Assembly: GCA_036346225.1 (NCBI GenBank)
Contig: JARFIW010001187.1
Coordinates: forward strand, 372,001-436,000
Reading direction: 5' to 3'
Source of the DNA: Platerodrilus igneus
Taxonomy: Eukaryota; Arthropoda; Insecta; Coleoptera; Lycidae
DNA length: 64,000 nt
The translations under genes were made by a program, and so were the position numbers. This document shows positions 1-10,150 of the stretch, one piece after another. How positions within the stretch are numbered: the first letter of the stretch is position 1; each line of letters starts with the position of its first letter. The notes under the pieces were generated by a model. That model saw only the letters and a list, made by a program, of their open reading frames with translations, ran no database searches and was not told the origin of the DNA.

Positions 1-1310
1 TAACACCGGAATCAAAGAGAGAAGATAGCATATACTCTAACAAGAAGGGGAGGGACTGTTTGAATTCGTTGTTTTGTCCTTTGGAATTTGCAATAGTCCA
101 CAAACACTACAAAGGCTAATGGACGGTATTCTGGGCCCGTGCATTCCTAATGTATTTGTCTATCTCAATGATATCATTACAGCATCAGTAGATTTAGAAG
201 ACCACATTAGAACGCTTCAGGAGGTTTTTCAGGCTATGAAAGAAGCCGATCTATATATCAACTTCGAAAAATATGAATTTTGTAGACTATCGTTAAAATA
301 CTTGGATTACGTGATTGAAATGGACTATGTACAGACACAGAAAAAATTCAAACAAGGGAAACCTTTCCAACACCCACAACAATTAAGACAATTAAAAGAT
401 TTTTGGGTATGGCAGGGTGGTACAGAAGATTTATAAAACATTTCTTCACACTTGTTGATCAAATTTTGACGTTAATTAAAGATCGATGGTGAGACTACTT
501 ATCAAATGGAATTCTGAAGAAAAAGAAGCCATTTAGAAATTAAAATCTTTGTTAAGTACGTCAATTTTAGCTAGTCCTAATTTTTCAGAAATCTTAAGTA
601 ATCAGATAGATGTTTCTGAGGTTGACTCGGATGCAGTCTTGCTACAGAGTGAGGGAAGTGATGAGAGAGTAATAGCCTATACTAGCAAGTCTTTAACCAA
701 ACAGGGAAGAGCCTATAGTGCAACAGAAAAAAGAATTACTACCTGTACTTTTTGGAGTAGAGAAATACCGATCTTACATTGAGGGTGCACTTTCAAGAAC
801 GACGTTAATAGTCAATGCTATTGAAGTAAATGAGAGCCGATGTAACCCATGGTACAATAAAATGGTGCAGAACGTACAAATGCACCCAGAAAATTATCCT
901 CTTTGGAAGGTGAAAAAAGAGGTAATGTACAAATATGTCACAAAGAAACATACCATATGTGCAAACTTAAATAAAGTGAGAGCAAGTGTTACCAAAGGCA
1001 TACAGAGAAGAAATTATCAGGCAGAACCATGATGTTCTTACGTCTGTTCATCTGGGGGCTGTATAAAACTTATTCCAAAATTGCAGAAAAGTATTATTGG
1101 CCGAAAATAAAATCCGACAATAAGCCGTTAGTTATATACAAAATCTGTTGTTTGTCTAGCTACAAAAAGTACTACGTTGTCGCTCGCTGGATGATGGGGA
1201 AGAAAAGAAAGATAAAACATGCTTTTCAGATGATATCAATAGACATTATTCTATCTAGATCAAAGAAGGGGAACATGTTTATCCTAGCTATTGTTGCGTT
1301 AACTTTTTGA
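1..1310 (+). pseudogene. Ty3/Gypsy retrotransposon pol remnant (RT - RNase H - integrase N-part)
   Basis: Several frames in tandem give one broken Gypsy pol. Positions 60-300 encode the reverse transcriptase palm, with FGICNSPQTLQRLMDGIL followed by FVYLNDII at 155-178, where the usual YxDD box is changed to YLND. A shifted frame at about 365-455 reads RFLGMAGWYRRFIKH, the thumb/connection region. Positions 549-735 give RNase H (QIDVSEV, DERVIAYTSKSLT, YSATEK), continuing after a frameshift as FGVEKYRSYIEG at about 750-785. Positions 840-1300 give the integrase zinc-binding region and start of the core (YKTYSKIAEKYYWPKIKSD, then FQMISIDII). There are at least four frameshifts or stops and no protease or Gag, because the window edge cuts the left side. 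No LTR was recognised downstream. It is dead; the Gypsy assignment is fairly secure from the motif order. Confidence 0.85.
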
Positions 1311-4300
1311 AATAGAGTGATTTTTGCATTAATTTGCAATTACCTTAATTAAAAAATGCTAATCCAAACCCTTTTTGTGTTATTCTCAAATTATACAAGC
1401 TTAACAAGTTCAATAAATACGTGTTAAACCGTCTTGTATAAAAATTTCCCTCAGTATGTAGAATATATCCTTCCCCGTGTATAAATTCTTTGAAATGTTT
1501 GTTTTCAAAAAACCACTTCTAAAAGGCTAGAAGCTTGCTTTATCAATTCCCTGTAACACATTCTAACAGCTGCTTATTATTTCCAATAGTTATTCGTTGA
1601 AAATGGCACACATTCTGCTGGACGTTAATACCACTTCTAATAGGTCCTTTGAAAGATGAAAGCTTCTCATTCGTTAAAATACTTTAATGGGGTTGTTATC
1701 TGCTCGTTTACTGTGGAATTGTATTTTGTTATTTGCAGGTGTTGGAGCTTGCTCGATTTATGGGTAATAAAATCGTTCCCTCTAATTAAGTCATTCCTGG
1801 TAGCCCTGTAGCATGGGTCGATAATAATACAATCTTCTATTCATCATTCATGAATCGATCCATCCTCCTCTTTCTATCCGTTTGTAGGAAACTTTCTATT
1901 TACATAATTTCTTACATCGAGTGCAAAATGTGCAGGAGCACCGCCCAACTGCATCCGCATATTGTCTAATATTTAATGGCACATCTTACAACAGTTCCCA
2001 GATACCTCGTTTTTAAAATCGCAAAAAATATTGACCAATAACTGTATTGCCTATAATTCCTCCGTAAACATTAATATTCCACCAATTCTGACAATTTGTT
2101 GTGTGGAAGACGTGGCAGTTTTCTGTATCATAATAGTGAAAATTATAACAGTTAACTAATTCATTATTATGAAAAGTGAATTCGTCCATAAACAGTACAT
2201 TATAAAAAAATCATCTTTGTTCCATACAGTTTGATTCATCTCAATATGAAAGGAGTGGTATTTATGTTTTTAAAATTTAGGACATACTAAACTGACTTAA
2301 ACCAGACTCCCGAGCCACGACTCGACTGCTAGTATTCGAATTTTCATCATCAATAACTAGTTTTACAGTTACAAGTTTCGGATATTCAATACTACGTGTA
2401 GCTCTAAAATTTCAAGCAGTTTTGCAAGGCTTCTATTTTCAGGATGTCGACGATCAGGTTACTTCTGTGCATGCATTCTTTCTGTCAATAAACAATTTTC
2501 AAGATGTTCTCCGATTATTAAAATCATATCTATTCTTTCTTGTACCAAATATTTCATTTTTTCTGATACCAGGATCAATTTGCACAAGAATTAAAAAAAA
2601 CATTTCAACAACTTTATAAAATATTTAATATGTCATTAACTGACAGCAGTTCATTTACAAATGCTTGTCAATATCGTTGAAACCCAAACATGTACATACC
2701 CCTAAGATATTCTAATACAGTTTGAACAATAATTGGACAAACCACGGTCAGCTAATAAAATACAAAATACAATAGTGGGAAATAAAAAAAATTGTATATA
2801 ACTTCAAAACTAAAAGACAGCTTATGGTACACCTTTATAATTTTTGAAAGGTAATCAAATTTACTACATGATGGAATTCTAAAATTTAACAGACAAATAA
2901 TATTAGCATTTAAAGATGTGATTAGCAAAATACCCATTTAGGAACCCTGGTAGAATTTTCGATCACTGTAAATACATCAGTACTTTCTATTATTGGTCTA
3001 ATATTTATAGTTAAACTGGATTTGGCTATAATCATTTGTTTCGAAGTTATTAACTTTTCTTTTAGACCTTCCAATTTACAAAAATAAAAAATCTGAAAAA
3101 TTACAGTGTTTAGGTATGGAACAGGTGTAAGAAAGTTCATCTAATTTTTACGCACAATCCAAAAATGCAATAAAATACATTGTGTGCCATAAGAAAAAAA
3201 CAACTTTGATATGCCACACTTATTGGAACACCCTGAATATTTCAAAATAATATTAAAATATAGCACTTAATAACCCATTTTAAAATTTTTTACTGTTTAG
3301 CCAGAATGGACCGTCGCGACAACCAAGACTCATCCTATATATAAACTCCTTAGACAATAAATTCAACAGATGAAGTAAGCTAAACTAAGCATCTATCTAT
3401 ATAAGGTAATGTTTAATATTATCAACATTGTTTATGTTGTCTAATGTCAACAAATCATTAAGCATTGTAGACTTAGTTTTCAGCATCATCTGTAATATTC
3501 CTTCATACTGTAAAATCATGCTTGCATAATTTAAATTGTATTAGTTTTTATACATTATCACAAAGTGTGTAAAGTCTTAAAGTATGTGTGTATGTAGTAT
3601 TACAGAATAAAGTAAAATCAGTTAACGCACCCTAAGAGGCCTTACAATAAAGTTAAAAGGAGCTAAGCAAAAATACAGTTCTTCGTAAAATGTGGAAAGT
3701 GTCCTGCTAAATCTCACTTCACAGTTTATAAACTTTTATAGTTAACTCTTGTAAATATTCACTCATGTGTGAAGTGAACTTCGCTTCCTTGAACTTCAAC
3801 ACAAAATACAAATTACTGTTTCATTTTTCTTACATGCAGTACGATTTAATACATAATTAAGTAATCTATAAGTAAATGTCTGTCGAAAGAAGTAAAACTT
3901 GGTTGCAATATTTCAACAGTTTTATGATCTCTAGTTGTTACGATATTTTAAATGCTGTACCTAAATTAAAAATAAAATTCTCTTATTTTTTTAAGTTTTC
4001 CCTGACCAATTTGACCATCTGAATTTCAAGCTCATATTTTCTAATTATAGAAGAATAAGTTATACTTTTAGCTTTAATAGAATGCAGGAAAATATTCGCC
4101 CCCAAGTAACTTGAGGATTAATGTTTTTGTTTAAAAAAGAGACAGGTCGGTTTTTAAATTGTATTCAACATTTTATTGTGTTATGAATTAATAAAAGCAC
4201 GTTTCAGAATTATTTAAAACAATTGAAGTTTTTTAAATAACAATTACCTTGCATTTTTCTAATGAATTATGAAAGGTTACTATTTTATCTATATGCCAAC

Positions 4301-5340
4301 ATAAAAAATCAAGAATTGATTAGTAAAATTTTCAAAAGACATATGCACATTTTAAATAACAGAAAAATTTCATTTTATTAAACAATTCCATCAACGAGCA
4401 TTGACAGGGGAAGTAAAAGAAAATAGATTGTAAAATAATCTCAATGTAGGAAATGAAGTAGGGACATGAATGTCGGAATCGATATACATGTTAGACTTTA
4501 TAATATCTTAATGACATGAAAACATCTCAAAAATTAATGCTGAATCTAAGGAGGCAATCGTGCTCAATTGAGCGACAGTTTTTGTGGAAGTACTTGCAAA
4601 CTTCAATCAGTTGGTTAAAAATAGACATAGTACCGCCATTTTAGTTTAGTTTTAAAGAAGAAATATGAAAGTTTGGACAAGTACCATGTTACCCCTGTGG
4701 TGCACAAGCTTTCGTTTTAATATTAGGAATAGGGAATGCTTTTTCCGATCTTTAATTAAATTATTAAAATAAAATTACGGTTTTCCATTGTCACATAGCG
4801 TAGGACAATAACCCCTAACACATTGAAGGTATTCATACCAAGCACGTATTTTCCAGACTAAAAGGAATGTACTGTCAGTGCGCTCAGCGAATGAGACAAT
4901 GTTTTATAGATGGGACAACAAGTTCTAATGAAAGACGTTTTAAAGAACTCTACTACCGACTATCGGACAATAACAAGGTATTAAACGTGGGTGCAAGTTA
5001 ATTAAGTGCAAAGTGTACCTTTTGCATTCTTTTACCTGTCCAATACTTTAAAAAGATCTTGTGTTTTAAAACTGTAGGTTCAACGCACTTCGCCGTCAGA
5101 ATCTGGATTAAACATAAGAAACCAACTCCCGTGCCACTCAAATCTACTTGAAGAAATGCGAAAGACCCCAATGGTTCCAGCTATTAAGCCAGGTAAGCCT
5201 TGGCATATTTTTAATTGTTATCTATAACTATTTGACAGCAATAATTTGCAACCAAATTTGGGGTACAATAAATTATACCTGAGGTTAACGTCATAAATGA
5301 CACAAAACCAAAAAGCAATAATGTAGTGTAGATATGTGTG
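1311..5340. other. AT-rich sequence without recognised genes
   Basis: No open frame here resembles a known family; the longest (65-72 codons) look like chance. The stretch contains a small hairpin at 3366-3493, listed separately, and nothing else I can name. Confidence 0.5.
3366..3493. repeat. Short hairpin, possible solo MITE
   Basis: The left end reads ACAGATGAAGTAAGC then AAACTAAG, and the right end is its approximate reverse complement (CTTAGTTTTCAGCATCATCTGT, imperfect). The inner part is also partly self-complementary (TAATG...CATTA). A 128-bp imperfect hairpin is what small non-autonomous DNA elements look like. No second copy and no clear target duplication were seen, so this is tentative. 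Confidence 0.35.
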
Positions 5341-5360
5341 AGTAGGTGTAGGCATGTGCA

Positions 5361-5361
<1 letters not shown>

Positions 5362-5415
<54 letters not shown>
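5362..5415. repeat. (TG)n microsatellite
   Basis: About 26 nearly uninterrupted TG units, followed by a degenerate GT-rich stretch to about 5480 and again at 5620-5700. The histidine/threonine-rich or cysteine/valine-rich open frames across it are artefacts of the repeat. Confidence 0.95.
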
Positions 5416-5417
<2 letters not shown>

Positions 5418-5485
5418 ATGGGGGTGGGGGACGTGTGTGTATGTGTTATGTGTGTATAAAGTGTGCGTGTGTATATGTGTTGTGT

Positions 5486-5775
5486 TGGACTGCTGTAGTC
5501 GCCTCTTACGACAGGCAGGTTGTGCCATGAGGTTATTCTATTCCCGGACCCACACGGGTTCAAGGAGTGCAAGGAGAAAACGAAATAAAGGAGAACCAAG
5601 TAGAACTGTGTGCTTATGAAATGTGTGGGTGTATGTGTGTATAAAGTGTATGTGTCGATGTAGTGTGCGTGTATAAAGTGTGCGTGTATGTATGTGTTAG
5701 ACCGCTGTAGTCGCCTCTTATGACAGGCAGGTCGTACCGTGGGACTATTCTATTCCCGGACCCACACGGGGTAAG
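5486..5775. repeat. Direct duplication of a GC-richer repeat carrying GTAGTCGCCTCTTA
   Basis: Two copies about 212 bp apart (about 5490-5561 and 5702-5773). Each reads GTAGTCGCCTCTTAYGACAGG, then ATTCTATTCCCGGACCCACA, then a purine-rich stretch. Each copy is preceded by a degenerate GT/TATG simple repeat. The motif looks like a dispersed invertebrate repeat rather than host sequence, but I cannot name the family. The two copies differ by a few substitutions, which suggests a local tandem duplication including the simple repeat. Confidence 0.6.
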
Positions 5776-5833
5776 AAAAAGAAAAGAAACCTGGTAAAAC
5801 AAGGAAGTAAAACGAAATCGTAAGGTCAAAAAA

Positions 5834-7330
5834 TCAAAACCCAAGGAAAGCAAAGTCGGCATAAGAATCTGGGGCACAAAGACTAGATATTGGGCTTAAG
5901 GCGTTTACGCCGCCAGAAGAAAAATGAAACGAGATCATGGACATTAGATCATGGACATCTTCAGGTTCTGCATAAGTATAGACAAATTTCTGCCTCTTCT
6001 GAGCAGTTTTTCGCAAGACAGGGACAGCAGGGGATGTAGCAGTTGTAGCACGCGATATAGGAGGTGGCAAGAATGGTTTAGGAAACTCGATACGAGTTAA
6101 GGAAGAAAGTTGTTAGTTGCTAGGATTGGAGGTACGAAAGTCAAAGGTAGAAAAAGAAACATCATGGGTTGTCAAAATATCCATGGTAGAAAGAGAAAAA
6201 GTATTGGCTGTACGAGAATCAACCTTACAAAGAGAAACACAAGTAGAGCACACTTCAGTTACATTAACTAGAGGGACAGAAGTAGATAAAATTTCAACGA
6301 CGTTAGATAAAGGACTAGAAGTATCACAGTTAGAACAGAAAATAGCATTGCTTGTAGGAATATCAACCTTAGGAAAAGGAGCAGAATCAACTAACACTTC
6401 AGTAACATTACATAAAGGAACAGAATCAGGTAGAACTTCATCAACCTTATAAAAACAAACAGAATTAGGAAGAACTTCAACAACAGTAGATAAAGGAACA
6501 TCAGCTAGACGTTCATTAACCTTAGCTAAAAGAACAGAAACAAGTAGAAGTTTGTCAGCATGAGATAAAGAAACACAATCAGAAAGAATTTTGTTAACAT
6601 CAAAAAAATGAGTAAGAGCAGGTAACGTTTCATCAACATCCAAAAAAGGAGTAGAATCAAGTAAGGCTTCATTACTGTTAGACAACAGAGTAGGACAGAC
6701 ATAACTTCAGCCACAATAGGAACTGATTCCTGAACAATAGTAGATAACGAAACAGGATCAGGTAAAACTTTGACGATGACAGCAACTGGCATCACAGCTA
6801 TGGGTTCCCAAATTCAACAGGATCTTCTCTATCCATATTAGAAATTATCAACACTTCAGCTACGGCTGTTATTGCAGGAACGACAGAAGTTTCTTGAGTA
6901 GAATCATTTAAGAAAGTGGGAACAAACTCTTGAGAAGCTAGCTGCAAGTTACTAATTCGAAGTATGGGTTGCAATGGTGGTAGAGGCACAGTCTGGGGTG
7001 AGAGTGAATAAGTAGGGTGAGCAGAAAGTGGAGTAGAATAGGACGTAGAACTAGAAATGGAAGAAAGTTTGTTCGAAGCTACATTTGCCAAAGAAGGGTA
7101 TGTTTTGATAGTAAGAGCAGGGTGACCTGAATAAGGTACAGAAGAGAACGTAGAATGAGAAGCAGAAGAAATTAGGCAGCTAGATGTGAGGACAGTACTT
7201 GAAGTATGATTCAAAGACCTGTTAGTAGTAAGGTGACAGTTTGGACAGTTGTGGCTAGAAACTCCCTTATATCCGCAACCATAACATAACAATGGAGTAC
7301 TTTGATACGTACATTGACGTAACCTATTAA
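5834..7330 (-). pseudogene. LTR-retrotransposon Gag C-terminal half: zinc knuckle plus tandem 13-residue repeats
   Basis: Read on the minus strand from about 7330. It starts with a knuckle-like box CYGCGYKGVSSHNCPNC (about 7290-7240). This resembles the second, atypical knuckle of many arthropod Gag proteins, with Val where the classical His would be. A Ser/Thr/Pro-rich linker follows (to about 6850). Next comes an array of about 14 imperfect 13-residue units of the form VDEVLPDSVPLCN (about 6790-6115), then a 70-residue tail ending in VHDLMSMI. A frameshift near 6690 and stops near 6110 and 5940 break the frame. The array units vary but keep a Val/Ile-Asp/Thr-Glu start. The Gag assignment comes from context: the Gag core, first knuckle and primer-binding-like site lie upstream in the right order. 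Confidence 0.6.
6115..6790 (-). repeat. Degenerate 39-bp (13-codon) coding tandem repeat
   Basis: The translated units align as V-D/T/V-E-V/I-L-x-D/N-S-V-P-L-x-x: VDETLPALTHFFD, VVEVLPNSVCFYK, VDEVLPDSVPLCN, VTEVLVDSAPFPK, VVEILSTSVPLVN, VTEVCSTCVSLCK. On the plus strand it shows as recurring AGGAACAGAA, AACTTCA and TCAAC blocks. Units beyond 6690 continue in another frame after a one-base-class shift. Confidence 0.75.
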
Positions 7331-8545
7331 AAAAAAAGAAAGAAAAAGAAAGGGTGACCGGGCTCAATCGGTGAGTGGGCGGGGTTTTATACCTATAGAT
7401 AAATTAAAAAGAAACCTGAAATAAATAGATAGAAAATTTATATACACTCACTCATTCACACTCAGAACAAAACATACAAAGGAAAAAAACTTATAATTTA
7501 ACAAAATATTTACAGAACACAGTATTCCCAAACCCAACCCAAAAAAGTCAATGTCCCCAATTTACACATACATTATGAGAAACCCCCAAACATTCCAAAA
7601 AAACTACTCATGAAAATGGCGAGCTGTAGTTTTTAGTTAATTACCCCCTGACAATAATTAGTAAAAAAAAGAACCAACTGCAACCCTAAAAACCACAGCT
7701 CTGGATCATCATAAATATAAACTTAACCTATATTTACAAACATAATGGCAACAACATTTTCAAATGTGCCAGCAAGTCCTTAAACCGTTTTTACATTACT
7801 AAGTAGTATATTTTTAGTTATTTATGAACAAATAGTAAAGCATTAATATAAGAGCAGTAAATACCAAAATAGTTCAATAATTTTCGTATATAAGAATTAA
7901 ATTTGGAAATGCTTGATACTAGAACGGTAAAATCCCAGGCGGTCTAGTTCCAAAGTAAATAGCGAGAGAAAACCAAAAAAACTCACCCTCGAGTTGCTGA
8001 CGTCGAGGTTGAGTCAGTAGTTGGTCTACGTCAGCGAGTAGGTAGGCCTACGTCCAAGAAGAACGCGTTTGGTCTACCATTACCAGAAGAAACGACAGCT
8101 CAAGGGATTAGCGTGTCCCCCGCAGGAAGCACGCTATAATGCGTGCCAGCAATTCGCATAAAGAAAAATGGAACGAATCAAAACAGGACGGATGTTTTCT
8201 TGTTGCTATTCGAACAGAACGTGAAATTAAATTTGTTTAGCTAAAGCACCAAAGCTCACAGTAATCTTGTTAAGGAAATAAAACAGGATAACCCAAATTT
8301 ATTGAAATAATTTCGCCAAATTCTTTTAAATAGTAAAACACACCAGCATTAATTATTGAATACTTCGAAAAACGCCTATCTAATTATAGCGTAAATTCCA
8401 CGTTAAGGAATTCTTAGAAAGGATATTTATTTTTAATGAGCAGAAAGATTTATCAAGTAAAATATATAGGGCATTTATTATTAATTGAAATATAATTTTA
8501 AACACGCGAAAAGGTTATTTTAATTTACGGAATTAATTTTCGTGT
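7331..8545. other. About 1.2 kb of other sequence between the two Gag knuckles
   Basis: This segment separates the two zinc-knuckle coding parts and has no matching frame. Its left edge, read on the minus strand, is a long pyrimidine tract ending in AATAG directly before the Gag reading resumes, which mimics a splice acceptor. I see no matching GT donor at the right edge. Near 7357-7380 the plus strand has GGGCTCAATCGGTGAG, which looks like a tRNA A-box, but no B-box follows. It may be an insertion, or retroelement sequence I cannot identify. Confidence 0.4.
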
Positions 8546-9060
8546 TTAACGCCAAAACTTGAGGACGAGTACGTGTCGCAACATGACCAGGTTTATCACA
8601 ATTAAAGCATACGACCTGGTGAGTAGAAGCAGAACTAAAAAGAAGAACAGTAGAACGTATGGAAGAAGTATCGGATCTACCCGCAGGCGTATGAGAAATC
8701 TTAACAACTCGGTCATGTGAAGCAAAAATAATTTCCTCAGTAGTAGCAAACTTATAAGCAAAATCCGGGGGTTCAAAATGTTAGATCAGTAAATCAGACA
8801 ACAACTTCCAGTCAGAAAACCTATGCCGGTAATCACGATACCAAAGTAACGCTTTCGACTCAAACAAATCCACTGCAGACTCAAATAACTGCAATTGTGA
8901 CACATGGAGAGTGTGTCGGAGCCCTTCGACCCATCTCAAGAAATCATGTACAATAAGAGTATTCGGGACACCAGAAAATTTCAAGTTCCACTCCCACACA
9001 GGAAGGCCTTGGTAGGAAGTCGAAAAAAAGTCATTTTGAATATGAACAAGAAAGAAATTG
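8546..9060 (-). pseudogene. LTR-retrotransposon Gag core and first zinc knuckle
   Basis: Minus-strand reading. A Gag core of the Retrotrans_gag type spans about 9060-8785 (WNLKFSG, DFLRWVEGLRH, QLFESAVDLFESKALLWYRD, DWKLLSDLL). After a stop it continues as HFEPPDFAYKFATTEE and reaches the knuckle CFNCDKPGHVATRTR at about 8620-8575. The fourth ligand of the CX2CX4HX4C box is Arg (codon CGT, one step from TGT), so this knuckle has lost a zinc ligand. The order core-knuckle matches arthropod LTR elements. It is interrupted by stops and by the 1.2 kb of other sequence downstream. Confidence 0.75.
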
Positions 9061-9298
9061 GTAGAAAGTAACTAAATAAAGGCTAATCGTAACTCGATAG
9101 AAGCCAAAAAAAAATTATTGCGAATACAAGGCAATCTAAAACATATCCGCCAGATAAACTTCAGGAACACCAATGGGAGCGAAACAATAAAATAGAAATA
9201 AGAATAGGGCTGTAAAATAAAAGAAAAATTGGAGAAAGAAACCAACTCTAGACTTGACGGGGAGAACAAAATGTACCGAGAGGGAAGGAAAGAAAACA

Positions 9299-9311
9299 TT
9301 TTGGGCGCCAA
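9299..9311 (-). other. Primer-binding-site-like sequence of the minus-strand LTR element
   Basis: On the minus strand the sequence reads CA-T-TGGCGCCCAAAATG. TGGCGCCCAA matches the 3' end complement of lysine tRNAs used as primer by many retroelements, and a CA dinucleotide (possible LTR end) lies just upstream. It is about 240 bases ahead of the Gag core in the same orientation, which fits a 5' LTR lying at higher coordinates. The match beyond ten bases is poor. Confidence 0.45.
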
Positions 9312-9700
9312 TGTTTTCAATGGACTAGGATTATTGGTGAAAACAGAAGTCCAATAATCTGAAATTAATCAACCGATAATATTGAGTGATTAGGAAAGAA
9401 AACAAAACTAAAATTTAGGAAGATTGAACCCAAACCAGAAATAACGGAAAGAAATAAACACTAGTTCGAGCATAAGGGAAGAAAACATAAGTAGTATCAA
9501 GCCGAGAAGCAAAACAAAAATTGGGGCAGAAATTAAGCGAAACAAAATCGAGCGAATGCTAACCAAAACCAAAATCGAAGCAAACGTTAAGCCAACGTTA
9601 CACAAAACAAAATCAGGGTATAAAAAATTAACTAAAGCAAACTAGCGGCCTCACGTCAGGGCATAAGAAATTATGCTACGTACCTAGACGTAGCCGGAAA
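9312..9700 (-). repeat. Putative 5' LTR of the minus-strand element
   Basis: Inferred only from the adjacent primer-binding-like site. On the plus strand it begins TGTTTTCAATGG at 9312; the outer boundary is uncertain (perhaps near 9700). No second LTR copy was found below 5834, so the element is truncated or the call is wrong. The sequence is rich in repeats of AAACCAAAATCGAAGC type. Confidence 0.3.
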
Positions 9701-9940
9701 AAGTAGATACCAGGCTAACTACCAGACACGGAGAGTGGGGAGGATTCACCTAAATACCAAAACAGAAACAAAAAAACACATCGCCCACAATTATCTATCA
9801 ACACATAAAATAAATAAAGGATTCTGTACAAACAAGCAAAAAGAAAATAAATTAAGTGTTATTATTTCACAGCAAACAATTATATTGTAATTTAGTACCT
9901 TAGATACAAAGTGCGCATCTCGTATTTACACCAAATAAAA

Positions 9941-10150
9941 TTAATCAGCAGTAAATAAACATGTGAGCTTTTGTCAAGCGTTCTTAAAATTTCACCTAAT
10001 ACTTTTTGTAAAATAACTAATTAGTATGAAAGAATTAACGTATGAGAGCTTTCGTCAAACATTTTTAAAATTTCACCTAATACTTTTTGTAAAATAAACT
10101 AATCAGTAAACCGAATAAACGTGCGTTCTTTTGACAAGCATGATTAAAAA
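9941..10150. repeat. 81-bp tandem repeat, about 2.5 copies
   Basis: The block TTCACCTAATACTTTTTGTA occurs at 9991 and again at 10072, an 81-bp period. Units contain GAGCTTTYGTCAARC, TTAAAATTTCACC and CTAATYAGTA. A third, partial unit at about 10118-10150 reads CGTGCGTTCTTTTGACAAGC. No function is evident. Confidence 0.75.

Noticed and set aside
5211..5877. Histidine/threonine-rich and cysteine/valine-rich frames on both strands
   Set aside because: Products of the (TG)n tract and its degenerate flanks.
9941..10150. CRISPR-like repeat-spacer array
   Set aside because: Ordinary head-to-tail tandem repeat in a eukaryotic genome; no unique spacers.
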